64,000 nucleotides of DNA from Clostridia bacterium (lineage in GTDB: Bacteria; Bacillota; Clostridia; Christensenellales; Borkfalkiaceae), in NCBI GenBank assembly GCA_017453045.1, contig JAFTKX010000006.1, positions 62,001 through 126,000 on the forward strand, given 5' to 3'. The notes beneath the pieces were generated by a model. It had not been told where the DNA came from. It worked only from the letters and a program-made list of their open reading frames with translations, and ran no database searches. How positions within the stretch are numbered: position 1 is the first letter of the stretch; every line of letters begins with the position of its first letter. Below, one piece after another: positions 52,161 through 61,634 of this stretch. A program made the translations under genes and the position numbers.

Positions 52161-52346
52161 GGGAGGGGCAAGCCCCTCCCCTACGGATTTTATTCTCGTT
52201 TGCGTTACTCTTTTTACACCTCATCCACCGCAAGAGGTCCCCCTTCTCCTCTTTCGTTTAGGAGAAGGCTTATTCTCTTATTCAAGGCTTCTCCTTGAGG
52301 CTGAGTAGTCACTAAGCAAACTGTAACCTAAGGCTTGTCCTTGAGG
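52161..52346. repeat. Intergenic repeats: GC palindrome copy 2 and CCTTCTCC family
   Basis: GGGAGGGGCAAGCCCCTCCC at 52161-52180 is copy 2 of the palindrome at 8623. From 52216 follows a repeat containing CACCTCATCC, CTTCTCCT and AGGAGAAGG stems, related to sequence at 58923-59071. This kind of repeat is common in gut Clostridia genomes. No gene is visible between 52067 and 52409. Confidence 0.65.
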
Positions 52347-52347
52347 G

Positions 52348-52388
52348 AAAAAGCCGTTAGGCAAGATTTTCTTACCTAACGGCTTTTA
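52348..52388 (-). terminator. Terminator of the surface-protein operon
   Basis: AAAAAGCCGTTAGG and CCTAACGGCTTTT pair; on the minus strand the stem is followed by TTTTT. It ends the unit of the 1962-residue protein and the 40-residue peptide. Confidence 0.85.
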
Positions 52389-52409
52389 AAATTTAGTTAT
52401 TATTCCCTA

Positions 52410-52532
52410 TTACTCAAAATCTTCGGGGAATTCAGGCATATTGCCTACGTTGTCGTTTTGCGACGTTTTCACTATGTCTTCTTCAAAGAAGAATATAACG
52501 TCAACTTTCATATTTTCATATTGTTTTTTCAT
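52410..52532 (-). CDS. 40-residue acidic peptide after the secreted protein
   Basis: ATG at the complement of 52530-52532 follows AAAGGAG at good distance. The peptide begins MKKQYENMKVDVIFFFEEDI, continues VKTSQNDNVGN and ends MPEFPEDFE. It has no signal peptide. Short peptides of this type (basic start, a V-FE-EDI-TS core, acidic Pro/Asn-rich end) recur beside large surface proteins in gut Clostridia by my recollection; their role is unknown. It begins 18 bases after the stop of the 1962-residue gene and lies before the shared terminator, so the two are co-transcribed. Confidence 0.6.
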   Translation of the reverse strand: MKKQYENMKVDVIFFFEEDIVKTSQNDNVGNMPEFPEDFE

Positions 52533-52550
52533 AATATATTCTCCTTTAAA

Positions 52551-55500
52551 TTAACCTACACAAATTACCGCTTGACCTGGCTCAAGAGTTATGCTACCAG
52601 ATACAACTTGATATGGAGCGTCCGCCGTGCCTACGCCGTAACCTACGAGATAACAAACGCTACCGCTTGCCGTAACTTCTATTTTTTCTTCCATATTACG
52701 AGAATCTGCGTTTACGTAGAACGTTATTGTATTACTACCGTTTGAGAGTGTTGTAGTTGTTAAACAAGAACTACTATCATCTATTCTACCTGTAAAACTG
52801 TATCCGTTTAATACGCCCTGAATAAGTTCAAATTGATAACCTGCGGTTTTTGCAGCGTTATAATACGAATATCCAGTCGTTGCTCCGTTTCCTATACCGT
52901 TACCGTAACCGTTACCGTCAAAACCTACCATAGAGCCTGCAAGTTCGCCAACGATTGGGAAATAACAGAACCAAGAATAACCTGCTACGTTGTGAGCCGC
53001 AGCGTAAAGCATTGACATATATAAGTCTTGTTCGCTAAGAGAGCCCGTCGTATTTTTGTCTTGAGTATGAGCAGTAATTACTTGATGGAACTTTCTTCCT
53101 GCAGTGCCTGTAACGACACCATCTGTACCTTCTGAACCGTATAACGTTTCATAAGTAGTTTGATATCTATCCGCTAAGGTTTCACCCATTGCATGGTCGG
53201 TATAAAGATCAACGTAGACGTAATCTAAACCTGTGTAATTAAACCAGTTATTTAAATAACTTTCATAGTTCCAAATAGTCGAGAAACCCGTATTCTTTTG
53301 GAACAAACAAGCAAGGAAGAAAGGCTCGTTGCCGTTTGCTTTTGAATATCCAAGATTTGCGCAAGCATCCTTTAACGCTGTTATCATGTAACCCACGCTA
53401 TCAACTTCATCCTTTGAAGGCTCGTCTGCAAGCGAGAAACCGAAAAATGCAGGATGAGATACGTAATCTGCAAAAAATCCCCTTGACGCGATCGTACTTG
53501 CCGCAGCCGATTGTGAACTAACCGTTCTTGAAAGCGTATAGAACGCTTCGTCGCATACGATAACCTTTAAGCCCATAGACCACGCCGTATCCATAACGTA
53601 TTTAGTTCTACTCGTTGACCAAACACTATCCGTTTTAAAGGACGCAGCCGTATCTTCTGCAATTAAAAGAACGTTATTGCCCATTGCTTTTAATCTTTGA
53701 GCGTGAGCAGGGAATTCGACAGGCGAAGTCCAGTCGGTTGCGTTTGCTTGGTTTGGAGACCAGCCAGTTGTTTTATTGTAATACATAAAATACTCGCCAG
53801 AATCTTCATAACAACCATCAGAAGAAAGACCAAGAGTTGAAAGTTGAGATGAAGTAAACTTATACAAACCGTCGGTCATTGCCTTGTAAGTAAATACAGG
53901 TTTTACTTCGATTGTTGCAAATTCTGCGCTTTGCTTTGACGTTTGATATTCTTCATTATACGAGAACGCAGTTACCGTAACGTTGTGCTTACCTACAACT
54001 TCAGGTTTGTACGAAGTTTCTGTAGTGTAAACGCCGTTTCTATAATCGTTATCGTCAGTTACGTAGTAATAATCGGCATTTTCGATAGCATTCCAAGTAA
54101 CGCTATAACCTAAACCGTAAGTTACGACAGGCGTTGCAAGTTGAGTGCTACCAACGTTATTTTTAAGTTCGGTTGCCGTTTTTACACTTTCAAGCTCGGC
54201 AAGGTAGTTAGCGTTAGCTTGGCTATCGCTATAATTTTCACCCCAATTTTCAATGATAGCGTCAATTTTTTGTTTGTGGAGTTCGGTATAGTCGGTACTG
54301 TTTTTGTAATACTCTACGATTGACGCGTAATATGCGGTTTCGTCGCCAGTTTCTAAGGTAAAAGTAATAGTTAAACCGTTAGAACTGAGTTTATATCCGC
54401 TTACCGAGTAAACTGCGTTTCCAACTACAATTTCCGCATCGTAACCCATAACCAAACGAACGCCGTTTATCATTACGGCTTTAACCGCATTGTTAACGGT
54501 TAAGGTATAACTTTTATCATTTATTGTAGTTTCAAACGAGTAATCGCCCACTCCGTTTTTAGAAACTTCAAAACTTTCGTCAATTACGATATCCGCAACG
54601 TTATCAAGGTAAACGGTTACCATAGTACCCGTATCGCCTTTTTCGTAGGCTTTAGTTGCTACTTCGTAAATACTTCTTGAGTGTAAATCTTTGCTATAAG
54701 CCGTGTAAACGTAGCCTTCGCCAGTAGTATAATTTACTTTTAAGTAGCCCCTTGCGGACATTGCTCTCGTATATTGCGACGGGCTTATGTTTACAAGCGC
54801 CGCAACGTAAGTCCAAACGTCGCCTGTTTGAGTAGTCCAAGACGTAGTGGGAACGTCAACGAAATAACCTGTTGGGAAACTTTCGTGTACGAACTCTCTA
54901 CCGCTATCTAAATAAGAAGTTGGAACGACGAGAGTACCTGCGCTAGCAATCAAACCTGCATTAATCCACGTTTGATATGCCGAGCCGTTTACGTTGACGG
55001 TAAAACGTATTCCGCTTTCGCCCGTTTTTCTAACAGCCGCGCCGTCTTTAAGCGCGAAGTTTATCCAAACGGGATATAAGGTGGTGTCAGCGCTAAGCGT
55101 TAATTCATATCCTGCAGGATATAAATTTGGTAACGTTTCCTTATCTGTAGTCCAACCGACGAAAACGTCGCCTGCATTTTCAGCGTATTCGTAAGCCAAA
55201 AGGGTTGGAAGCGTATAAACGTTTGTACTTTCACTTAAAATTTGAGTAGTTCCGTTAGATAAAGTAACGGTATAGTTTTGTTCATCTTCAGCAAGGTCCG
55301 GATCGCTAATTCTTACGCCGTTTGCTATTGCGGAACTTGACGCAAATGCAATACTATCTACGTAAGGCGCATAATTCATATATTGAGAGCCAAGTTCGTA
55401 TGATTCTTTAACTTCATAACCATCAACGTTTATATAAATCTCAACCGTACCATTGGTTGCGTCAAGCAATTTGTAACCAAAGGTTACACGGTAAGTCTTA

Positions 55501-58439
55501 TCTTTTTCAAACTGAACGGTATCCCAAGCAAAGTTTGTTATATTTCCGCCGTTATTCGACCCATCGTCGTTAGTTACAAAATAATCGCTCTTGGAACTGT
55601 AGATTTCTACGCATTTTGCTGTAGAGTTTGGACGGTATAAATAAATTCTCCATCCAAACGTGTGTGATGAATTATATCCACGCGTTGCCATTGCTATAGT
55701 AAACGTAGTATAATCACCTTGCGCTGAAACGTCGTTATCGCCGATATTTAATGAGAAATCAAAAGTAAGTGAGAACGAGTTTGACGTATTGTAGCCGTAA
55801 ACGTTTCCGTCGGTTGACGTATCTACTAAAAGATAACCTTTTTCAAGTTCGGCAGACACAGCGTGTCCCGTATTGTAAAGGTCGGATAAAACGTAATCGT
55901 TTTCGTAAGTTGGTTTTAAAGAAACGTCTCCGCTTTCGCTTGCTTGTCTTACCCAAGTTGAAGTATTGCTATCGTAAAGGAAAGTTACGTCTTCGGTTAA
56001 AACGTAGCAAGTTAAATTGCTTGCGTCTAATCTGTATGCGTTAGATGGAATTTGACATCCTTTTTTAAAGACTATTTTTTGTGTCGGTGTCGCCCCACTT
56101 GGTACGTACGTTGCAAACGCGCCTTCATATCCGCCCCAAACGTTGATAAACGCTCCCGTACTTGCAGTAGGTTGAGTTGCCTCCATTTCCCCGTCAATTT
56201 CAACGTAATTAAAGAAATGAAGATTTACAACCCTATCTTTTGTGTCAAGAGTGTATCCTGCGCCTGTATAGTCGTGATTTGTTAAGAAAATAACCAAAAA
56301 ACCATCTTTATACTCAAACTTAGTTAAATTCGTTTCGTCTTCAATAAATCCATGAGCGGTATAAGTAGCGTTTACGGTTATATCTTCGCCTGTGAGCGAA
56401 TAACTTGACCAAACGCCTTTGTAACCCGTCTTTTGTGGTACTTCGGGAATTTCGCCATCAATACCGTTGGTTTTAGTATAAGTTCTCGTTGCAATCGTTT
56501 GATTATCGGCAACAAAAGTTATTTTCGCTTGTCTATCCCAACTCGTTTCAACGTTGTCGCTAACTCTTACGTAAGTTACTTCTTCTTGCGTTACGTAGTA
56601 CGCTTTAGCCCCACTATTTAGGTAGGCTAAAGATGGGAATTGCGTTCCTGCTCTAATTACGATTTTGTCAGGGGTTATTGCATCTCCGTTTTCGCTTGGA
56701 ACGGTTATTGCAAAGTTGTGTCCTACGAATTTGTTTATCCACATTTCGTTTGAACTTTGTTCGCCGTAACGAGCGTATAAAGAACGGAGAGTGTAACCGT
56801 CAACTATTACGTTATCGAAAAAGTTAAGGGCTAAAATTTTATCTTTGTCAACGCCGATATTATAAGTCGACGCGTCGTTTCCGTCGGGCGCTGGATAATC
56901 GTTTACGCTTAAATTGATATTTAAAACGTTAGTATTACCCCTACCAAACTGAACTTGAGTTACTTTTGTGTCAAAGTCTCCTTCGGGGATATATTTTTCC
57001 CAAACGTCGCCGTTTTTAACAAAAGTTATATCCGCGGTAGTAACGTAAGCCTCGTTTGCGCCATAGCGAAGCGCGTTGGCAGTTGGGAATTTACACCCTT
57101 TCAAAATAGTTATTTTGGTTGCGCTTAAACCTGCAGTTGTACGAATACCAACAGAGCCTTTATTGCTCCAAATATTAACGTGCGCCGTATGGCTTGCACT
57201 ATCAGTAATCTTTGCGTCATTTATTTCTACGTGAGAATAAAAATCATGCTTACTGAAAAAATCTTTAACTGCGACTTCACCCGAATTCCAGTTGTCCCAA
57301 TAGTCTGGATAATCGTGATTAGAAAGAGAAATTACGGTAAAGTTATCGCTATCTTCTCCAGCGACTTTTACACTCGTTACCGCCGTTTCTTTTTCTACAA
57401 GTTCTTTTTCCCAAGTGCCGTCGGCTTGCTTATAAAACGTTACGTCAGTTTGAGTTTGGTACATTATATAAACGGGGTTACCGTAAGCATCAAATAACGT
57501 TCTCATTGCGCGAGATGGGAAAAGCGTTCCTGCCGGAATAGTAATAGATTCAGCATCGTCTTCTGACGTACGAATTACAAATGAATAATAGTCCGATTTA
57601 CCGTGATTAAACAAGCCGTACGCTTCAGTTTTTCCCGCTTCGCCATCGACTGTAATTTTGTTGGGGAAAAGATTAGTTGTATAAACGGAACTGTAATAGT
57701 CTGGGTGTCTTTCAACAACAGTTTTATCACCTAAAAAGTCGTCACCTTTAAGCGATACGCCAAGGTATGCGTTATTATAAGTACTATCCCAACCCGTTAC
57801 GTAATCAATAGATTCAACTTCGGTTTTTCCGTACGATAAAACACCGTAAGCAACGTCTGAAGACTCAGTTACGAAATCACAGCCTGCGCGATATACGGTG
57901 GCAGTTGTATCTCCTTGCAAATAGGCGTAACTTGGAATTAAAGCGCCTTCTAAAATAGTAAGGCGTGAATTTGCTCCAACACCTGCGGAGGTTGCCGTTG
58001 TCATATTGTCAGTACCCATTGCAAGCGGAATCATAAGGGTGTATTTAGGCTCGCCTTCGTTAAGCCAATAATAGTTGCCATAACAAGACGTGCAACCCCA
58101 CTCAGCCAAAGTTTTTCCACCAACTTGAATATGGTCGAAAAAACCTAAATTCTTTAACAAAGTTGGCAAATCGCCCAACCCTAAGGTTGTGTCAAAGGTT
58201 TTTTGACCAGATTCGCCTGCCCAGTCGCACTCTCCTAACGTAAGCCTTATTTCAAAGTTACCGTTGCCGTACCAACCTGCAACGCTACCGAGCATTGCTA
58301 CGTCTTTCGTGGTATAGGTTGCGGCTTTTGCCACGTGTGAGTTTGAAAACTTAGGAATAAAGGTAACCACGCTTAAGCAAAGCGAAAGACAGGCTACTAT
58401 TCCCATCAAGAAAAGTGAAATTTTCTTTGTTTTCATCAT
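52551..58439 (-). CDS. Large secreted multimodular protein with TIM-barrel-like C-terminus
   Basis: A 1962-residue protein with a signal peptide (KKISLFLMGIVACLSLCLSV, cleaved near AKAA). Five modules of about 130-150 residues follow up to about residue 850. Each ends in a pattern like ITIPAGTLFPS, then a V-TF strand and W. Between modules 4 and 5 is an InlB-type B repeat (ITFVADNQTIATRTYTK). A LamG-like jelly roll (about 870-1070), a second InlB-type repeat (FVGWTTDKE), Ig-like parts, and a C-terminal region resembling a TIM-barrel glycosidase (about 1550-1880; HPAFFGFSLADEPS) follow. No LPxTG, SLH or dockerin was seen, so it may be released. It is probably a carbohydrate-binding and carbohydrate-degrading protein. 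The start is MMKTKK behind AAAGGAG. Confidence 0.8.
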   Translation of the reverse strand: MMKTKKISLFLMGIVACLSLCLSVVTFIPKFSNSHVAKAATYTTKDVAMLGSVAGWYGNGNFEIRLTLGECDWAGESGQKTFDTTLGLGDLPTLLKNLGFFDHIQVGGKTLAEWGCTSCYGNYYWLNEGEPKYTLMIPLAMGTDNMTTATSAGVGANSRLTILEGALIPSYAYLQGDTTATVYRAGCDFVTESSDVAYGVLSYGKTEVESIDYVTGWDSTYNNAYLGVSLKGDDFLGDKTVVERHPDYYSSVYTTNLFPNKITVDGEAGKTEAYGLFNHGKSDYYSFVIRTSEDDAESITIPAGTLFPSRAMRTLFDAYGNPVYIMYQTQTDVTFYKQADGTWEKELVEKETAVTSVKVAGEDSDNFTVISLSNHDYPDYWDNWNSGEVAVKDFFSKHDFYSHVEINDAKITDSASHTAHVNIWSNKGSVGIRTTAGLSATKITILKGCKFPTANALRYGANEAYVTTADITFVKNGDVWEKYIPEGDFDTKVTQVQFGRGNTNVLNINLSVNDYPAPDGNDASTYNIGVDKDKILALNFFDNVIVDGYTLRSLYARYGEQSSNEMWINKFVGHNFAITVPSENGDAITPDKIVIRAGTQFPSLAYLNSGAKAYYVTQEEVTYVRVSDNVETSWDRQAKITFVADNQTIATRTYTKTNGIDGEIPEVPQKTGYKGVWSSYSLTGEDITVNATYTAHGFIEDETNLTKFEYKDGFLVIFLTNHDYTGAGYTLDTKDRVVNLHFFNYVEIDGEMEATQPTASTGAFINVWGGYEGAFATYVPSGATPTQKIVFKKGCQIPSNAYRLDASNLTCYVLTEDVTFLYDSNTSTWVRQASESGDVSLKPTYENDYVLSDLYNTGHAVSAELEKGYLLVDTSTDGNVYGYNTSNSFSLTFDFSLNIGDNDVSAQGDYTTFTIAMATRGYNSSHTFGWRIYLYRPNSTAKCVEIYSSKSDYFVTNDDGSNNGGNITNFAWDTVQFEKDKTYRVTFGYKLLDATNGTVEIYINVDGYEVKESYELGSQYMNYAPYVDSIAFASSSAIANGVRISDPDLAEDEQNYTVTLSNGTTQILSESTNVYTLPTLLAYEYAENAGDVFVGWTTDKETLPNLYPAGYELTLSADTTLYPVWINFALKDGAAVRKTGESGIRFTVNVNGSAYQTWINAGLIASAGTLVVPTSYLDSGREFVHESFPTGYFVDVPTTSWTTQTGDVWTYVAALVNISPSQYTRAMSARGYLKVNYTTGEGYVYTAYSKDLHSRSIYEVATKAYEKGDTGTMVTVYLDNVADIVIDESFEVSKNGVGDYSFETTINDKSYTLTVNNAVKAVMINGVRLVMGYDAEIVVGNAVYSVSGYKLSSNGLTITFTLETGDETAYYASIVEYYKNSTDYTELHKQKIDAIIENWGENYSDSQANANYLAELESVKTATELKNNVGSTQLATPVVTYGLGYSVTWNAIENADYYYVTDDNDYRNGVYTTETSYKPEVVGKHNVTVTAFSYNEEYQTSKQSAEFATIEVKPVFTYKAMTDGLYKFTSSQLSTLGLSSDGCYEDSGEYFMYYNKTTGWSPNQANATDWTSPVEFPAHAQRLKAMGNNVLLIAEDTAASFKTDSVWSTSRTKYVMDTAWSMGLKVIVCDEAFYTLSRTVSSQSAAASTIASRGFFADYVSHPAFFGFSLADEPSKDEVDSVGYMITALKDACANLGYSKANGNEPFFLACLFQKNTGFSTIWNYESYLNNWFNYTGLDYVYVDLYTDHAMGETLADRYQTTYETLYGSEGTDGVVTGTAGRKFHQVITAHTQDKNTTGSLSEQDLYMSMLYAAAHNVAGYSWFCYFPIVGELAGSMVGFDGNGYGNGIGNGATTGYSYYNAAKTAGYQFELIQGVLNGYSFTGRIDDSSSCLTTTTLSNGSNTITFYVNADSRNMEEKIEVTASGSVCYLVGYGVGTADAPYQVVSGSITLEPGQAVICVG

Positions 58440-59118
58440 ATTCTTTCTCCTTTCATAAAAATTTTATTGTATTTAATCAAAATGCTTTCGATTTTATTAA
58501 GCATTTGTTGTTTTTTTGTTTTGCCATTAACGGATTTCTTTCGTTTCAAACGAAAGAAAGGCGCGCCTTTCAAATTTTTACTTTAAGTTACGCTATTCGT
58601 AAAATTGCAAAAAAACAATTTTGTATAAGGAATATATAACATTATATAACCACACGCGGATATTTACAATAATAAAAATTGACAACTTAATCACAATTTT
58701 TGTCTTGTTTTTAAACTTTTTTTGAATAATTTGCTTAAAACAATAATAAAAATTGTCTTTTTCTTTGATTTTATCGGTGTTTTTACAAATGTTTCTATCA
58801 GTTGTCCCGTTCTAACGTCTTTTGTGTGTAATCGTTAGAAAAAATTATAAAGTTTATCAAATTTAGGGAGGGCAAGCCCCTCCCCTACGATTTGTCTTAT
58901 ACTTTTAGCAGTTTATATTGGCAACACCTAAGGCTTCTCCCTCGGGAGAGGCTCTGACGTTAGTCGGTGGTGAGGTGTTTTTACCTATTGTTGTAAAACT
59001 TTTTACTGCTCTTTTCCCACCTCATCCGTCGCTTTGCGACACCTTCTCCTCAAGGAGAAGGCATTAGTAGAGTTTGCAAGCGGTAGTTAATTTCCGCTAA
59101 AGATTACAATATAAAAAA
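58440..59118. repeat. Intergenic region with palindromic repeats
   Basis: No gene. It holds GAAAGGCGCGCCTTTC (58556-58571), a TTCTAACG/CGTTAGAA pair near 58810-58840, copy 3 of the GC palindrome (58864-58887), and two opposed CCTTCTCC-type repeats: 58923-58980 with ends AACACCT/AGGTGTT, and 59016-59071 with CCTTCTCCT-CAAGGAGAAGG. The promoter of the large secreted-protein gene must lie near 58450-58520 but no good match was seen. Confidence 0.6.
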
Positions 59119-59149
59119 TGGCGTAGCGACAAAAATTGTCGCTACGCCA
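59119..59149 (-). terminator. Terminator of the copA operon
   Basis: GGCGTAGCGACAA and TTGTCGCTACGCC form a 13-bp stem; on the minus strand it is followed by ATTTTTTATA. Confidence 0.85.
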
Positions 59150-59174
59150 CATTATTTTCACTTTTAAAAACTAA

Positions 59175-61604
59175 TCAATCTATTGATATAACCGTGTAAC
59201 CCTCGCTTTCGATCGCTTTTTTAATTTCGTCAGACGAAACGTCAAAATTATCAAAGGTTGCAGTCTTTTTCTTTAAGTCGATTTTAACGCTAATTCCAAG
59301 TTTTGCAAAAATACCTTCAACTCTCTTTTGACAATGCGCGCACATCATACCGTCGATAACGGCAACTCTTACGTCTTTCTTTTTAAAAAACATTTCTTCT
59401 TCTCCTTTTTTATCAAATTTTATAAGTCTTAATCTAAGAGCGTTCAAAACTACGCAAACGCTTGACATACTCATTGCAAGCGAGGCAATCATAGGGTTTA
59501 ACGCTACGTTAAATACCGAAAGCGTTCCGCACGCAATAGGAATTAAAAGCAAATTATATATGAACGCCCAAAACAAATTTTCTTTTATGTTTCGCATTAC
59601 TTTTTTACCGATTTTTACCGCTTTAAAACAATCGTTTAAATCGTTTTTGATAAGCACGACGTCGGCGCTTTCAATAGCAACGTCCGTTCCGGCTCCGATT
59701 GCTACTCCTACCCACGCGGTTTCTAATGCGGGAGCGTCGTTCACTCCGTCGCCAACCATCATAACTTTTTTGCCTTGTTTCTGAAGTTCTTGCACGTTAA
59801 AATGCTTATCTTCGGGCAAGACTTCGGCGCTATACTCTATTTGCAATTCGTCCGCCACCGATTTTGCCGAACGTTCGTTATCGCCCGTTAGCATTACGAC
59901 CTTAATTCCCATATCTTTAAGTTTGGCTACCGCTTGGTAAGACGACGGCTTTATTTTGTCTTTAATCGACATATAGCCTAATATTTGGTCTTTTTTCGCG
60001 AGTATTAACGTCGTTTTATCGCTTGCCGTTTTTATTATTTCTTCGGCTTTTTCCACAGCGTTTTTATCACAGTTTTCTTTAATTAAAGTAAGGTTTCCAA
60101 AGGCGTAAAACTCGCCGTTTATTACCCCTAAAACACCTTTTCCCCTAACTGCTAAATAGTTTAAAACTTCATATCTTCCAACGCCTTTTTGGTCGGCTAA
60201 TTCTAATATCGGTTTACTTAAAACGTGCGAACTTTTTTCTTCGAGCGACGCGCAAATCTTTAAAAATTCGTCGTTAGAAATTTCCGAAACAATCTCGTCA
60301 ATTTGCGGTTTACCGCTCGTTATAGTACCCGTTTTATCTAAAACTACGGTATCTACGCTCGCCGACTTTTGCAAGGCTTCTCCGCTTTTAATTAGTATTC
60401 CCATTTCGGCGGATTTACCCGTTCCTACCATCAAGGCGGTTGGGGTTGCAAGCCCTAAAGCGCACGGACAAGAAACGACCAAAACGCTGACTGCAAAATT
60501 AAAAGAATATGCAAAATCTTTGCTAACTAAAAGCCAAACGAAAAGCGTTATTAATGAAATTGCAATTACGACTGGAACGAAAACGCCCGAAATTTTATCT
60601 GCAAGCCCTGCTATAGGAACTTTCGTAGAATTTGCTTCTTCAACGAGTTTAACAATTTTATAAACTGTTGAATCTTCCCCGACGGACGTCGCCATAACCT
60701 TTGCGTAACCGCCCGAAAATTTCGTTCCGCAAACGGCTTTATCCCCTACCTTTTTAAAAATAGGTAAACTCTCGCCCGTTATCATAGATTCGTCGGCGTA
60801 TCCGTCGCCTTCAACTATTTCTCCGTCGGCGGGAATTGAAAAGCCGTCTTTCAATATAAATATATCCCCTTTTTTAAGTTCGCTAACGTCGACTTCAACT
60901 TCTTTTCCGTCCACTAAAACAACGGCTCTATCGGGGGCTAAATTGAGTAGTTTTTCAACCGCGCTCTTGGTTTTGTTTTTTGATTTTTCTTCAAAAAATT
61001 TACCGAGAGTAATGAGTGAAACTATCATTGCCGAACCTTCAAAATAAAGGTTGTGGGCGTAGGTTTCAACGTCTTTACCCATCGCTATCATACAGACTGC
61101 GAAAACTCCGTATAAAAACGACACCGACGAGCCTAACGCAACGAGCGAATCCATATTTGGTTTTAACTTAAATAAATTGCTAAACCCGACTGTAAAATAT
61201 GCAAAGTTCACGGCGATTACGACAACCGCTATCACCGCTTGCGATAGGGCGAAAGGCAAAGGTTTAGCCAAAAATTCGGGTATCGGCAAACCGACCATAT
61301 GCCCCATTGCTATATACATAATAATCGCTACGAGCGGAATTGAAATTGTAAGCCGTTTTTTGAGATTTTTTTCTCGTTTAGACTTATCTACCCTTTCTAC
61401 TCCTTCTTTTATGCCGTATCCTTCTTTTTTAACGGCGTCCATTATAACGTTGGAAAGGTCGGTTTCCATTTCAACTTTTAAAACGCCGGATATTAAGTTG
61501 ACTGAGCAAGATATAACGCCGTCGATTTTTGCCGTCGCTCTTTCCACTCTCGACGAGCAAGCCGAACAAGTCATTCCGCTTACCGTAAACTGTTTTTTAA
61601 TCAT
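59175..61604 (-). CDS. copA: Copper-exporting P-type ATPase
   Basis: An 809-residue P1B-type ATPase that pumps Cu(I) out of the cytoplasm. An N-terminal heavy-metal domain (GMTCSACSSRVERA) precedes eight helices; the ion channel carries SCPCALGLATPTAL. Actuator TGES, phosphorylation site DKTGTIT and hinge GDGVNDAPAL are intact. A second metal-binding domain at the very C-terminus (DGMMCAHCQKRVEGI, about residues 745-809) is less usual and looks like a fused CopZ-type domain. It lies 30 bases after the GDPD gene in one operon; no copY or csoR gene is present. Confidence 0.95.
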   Translation of the reverse strand: MIKKQFTVSGMTCSACSSRVERATAKIDGVISCSVNLISGVLKVEMETDLSNVIMDAVKKEGYGIKEGVERVDKSKREKNLKKRLTISIPLVAIIMYIAMGHMVGLPIPEFLAKPLPFALSQAVIAVVVIAVNFAYFTVGFSNLFKLKPNMDSLVALGSSVSFLYGVFAVCMIAMGKDVETYAHNLYFEGSAMIVSLITLGKFFEEKSKNKTKSAVEKLLNLAPDRAVVLVDGKEVEVDVSELKKGDIFILKDGFSIPADGEIVEGDGYADESMITGESLPIFKKVGDKAVCGTKFSGGYAKVMATSVGEDSTVYKIVKLVEEANSTKVPIAGLADKISGVFVPVVIAISLITLFVWLLVSKDFAYSFNFAVSVLVVSCPCALGLATPTALMVGTGKSAEMGILIKSGEALQKSASVDTVVLDKTGTITSGKPQIDEIVSEISNDEFLKICASLEEKSSHVLSKPILELADQKGVGRYEVLNYLAVRGKGVLGVINGEFYAFGNLTLIKENCDKNAVEKAEEIIKTASDKTTLILAKKDQILGYMSIKDKIKPSSYQAVAKLKDMGIKVVMLTGDNERSAKSVADELQIEYSAEVLPEDKHFNVQELQKQGKKVMMVGDGVNDAPALETAWVGVAIGAGTDVAIESADVVLIKNDLNDCFKAVKIGKKVMRNIKENLFWAFIYNLLLIPIACGTLSVFNVALNPMIASLAMSMSSVCVVLNALRLRLIKFDKKGEEEMFFKKKDVRVAVIDGMMCAHCQKRVEGIFAKLGISVKIDLKKKTATFDNFDVSSDEIKKAIESEGYTVISID

Positions 61605-61634
61605 TTTTACACCAAAAGTCTGCCTATAAGTCGT

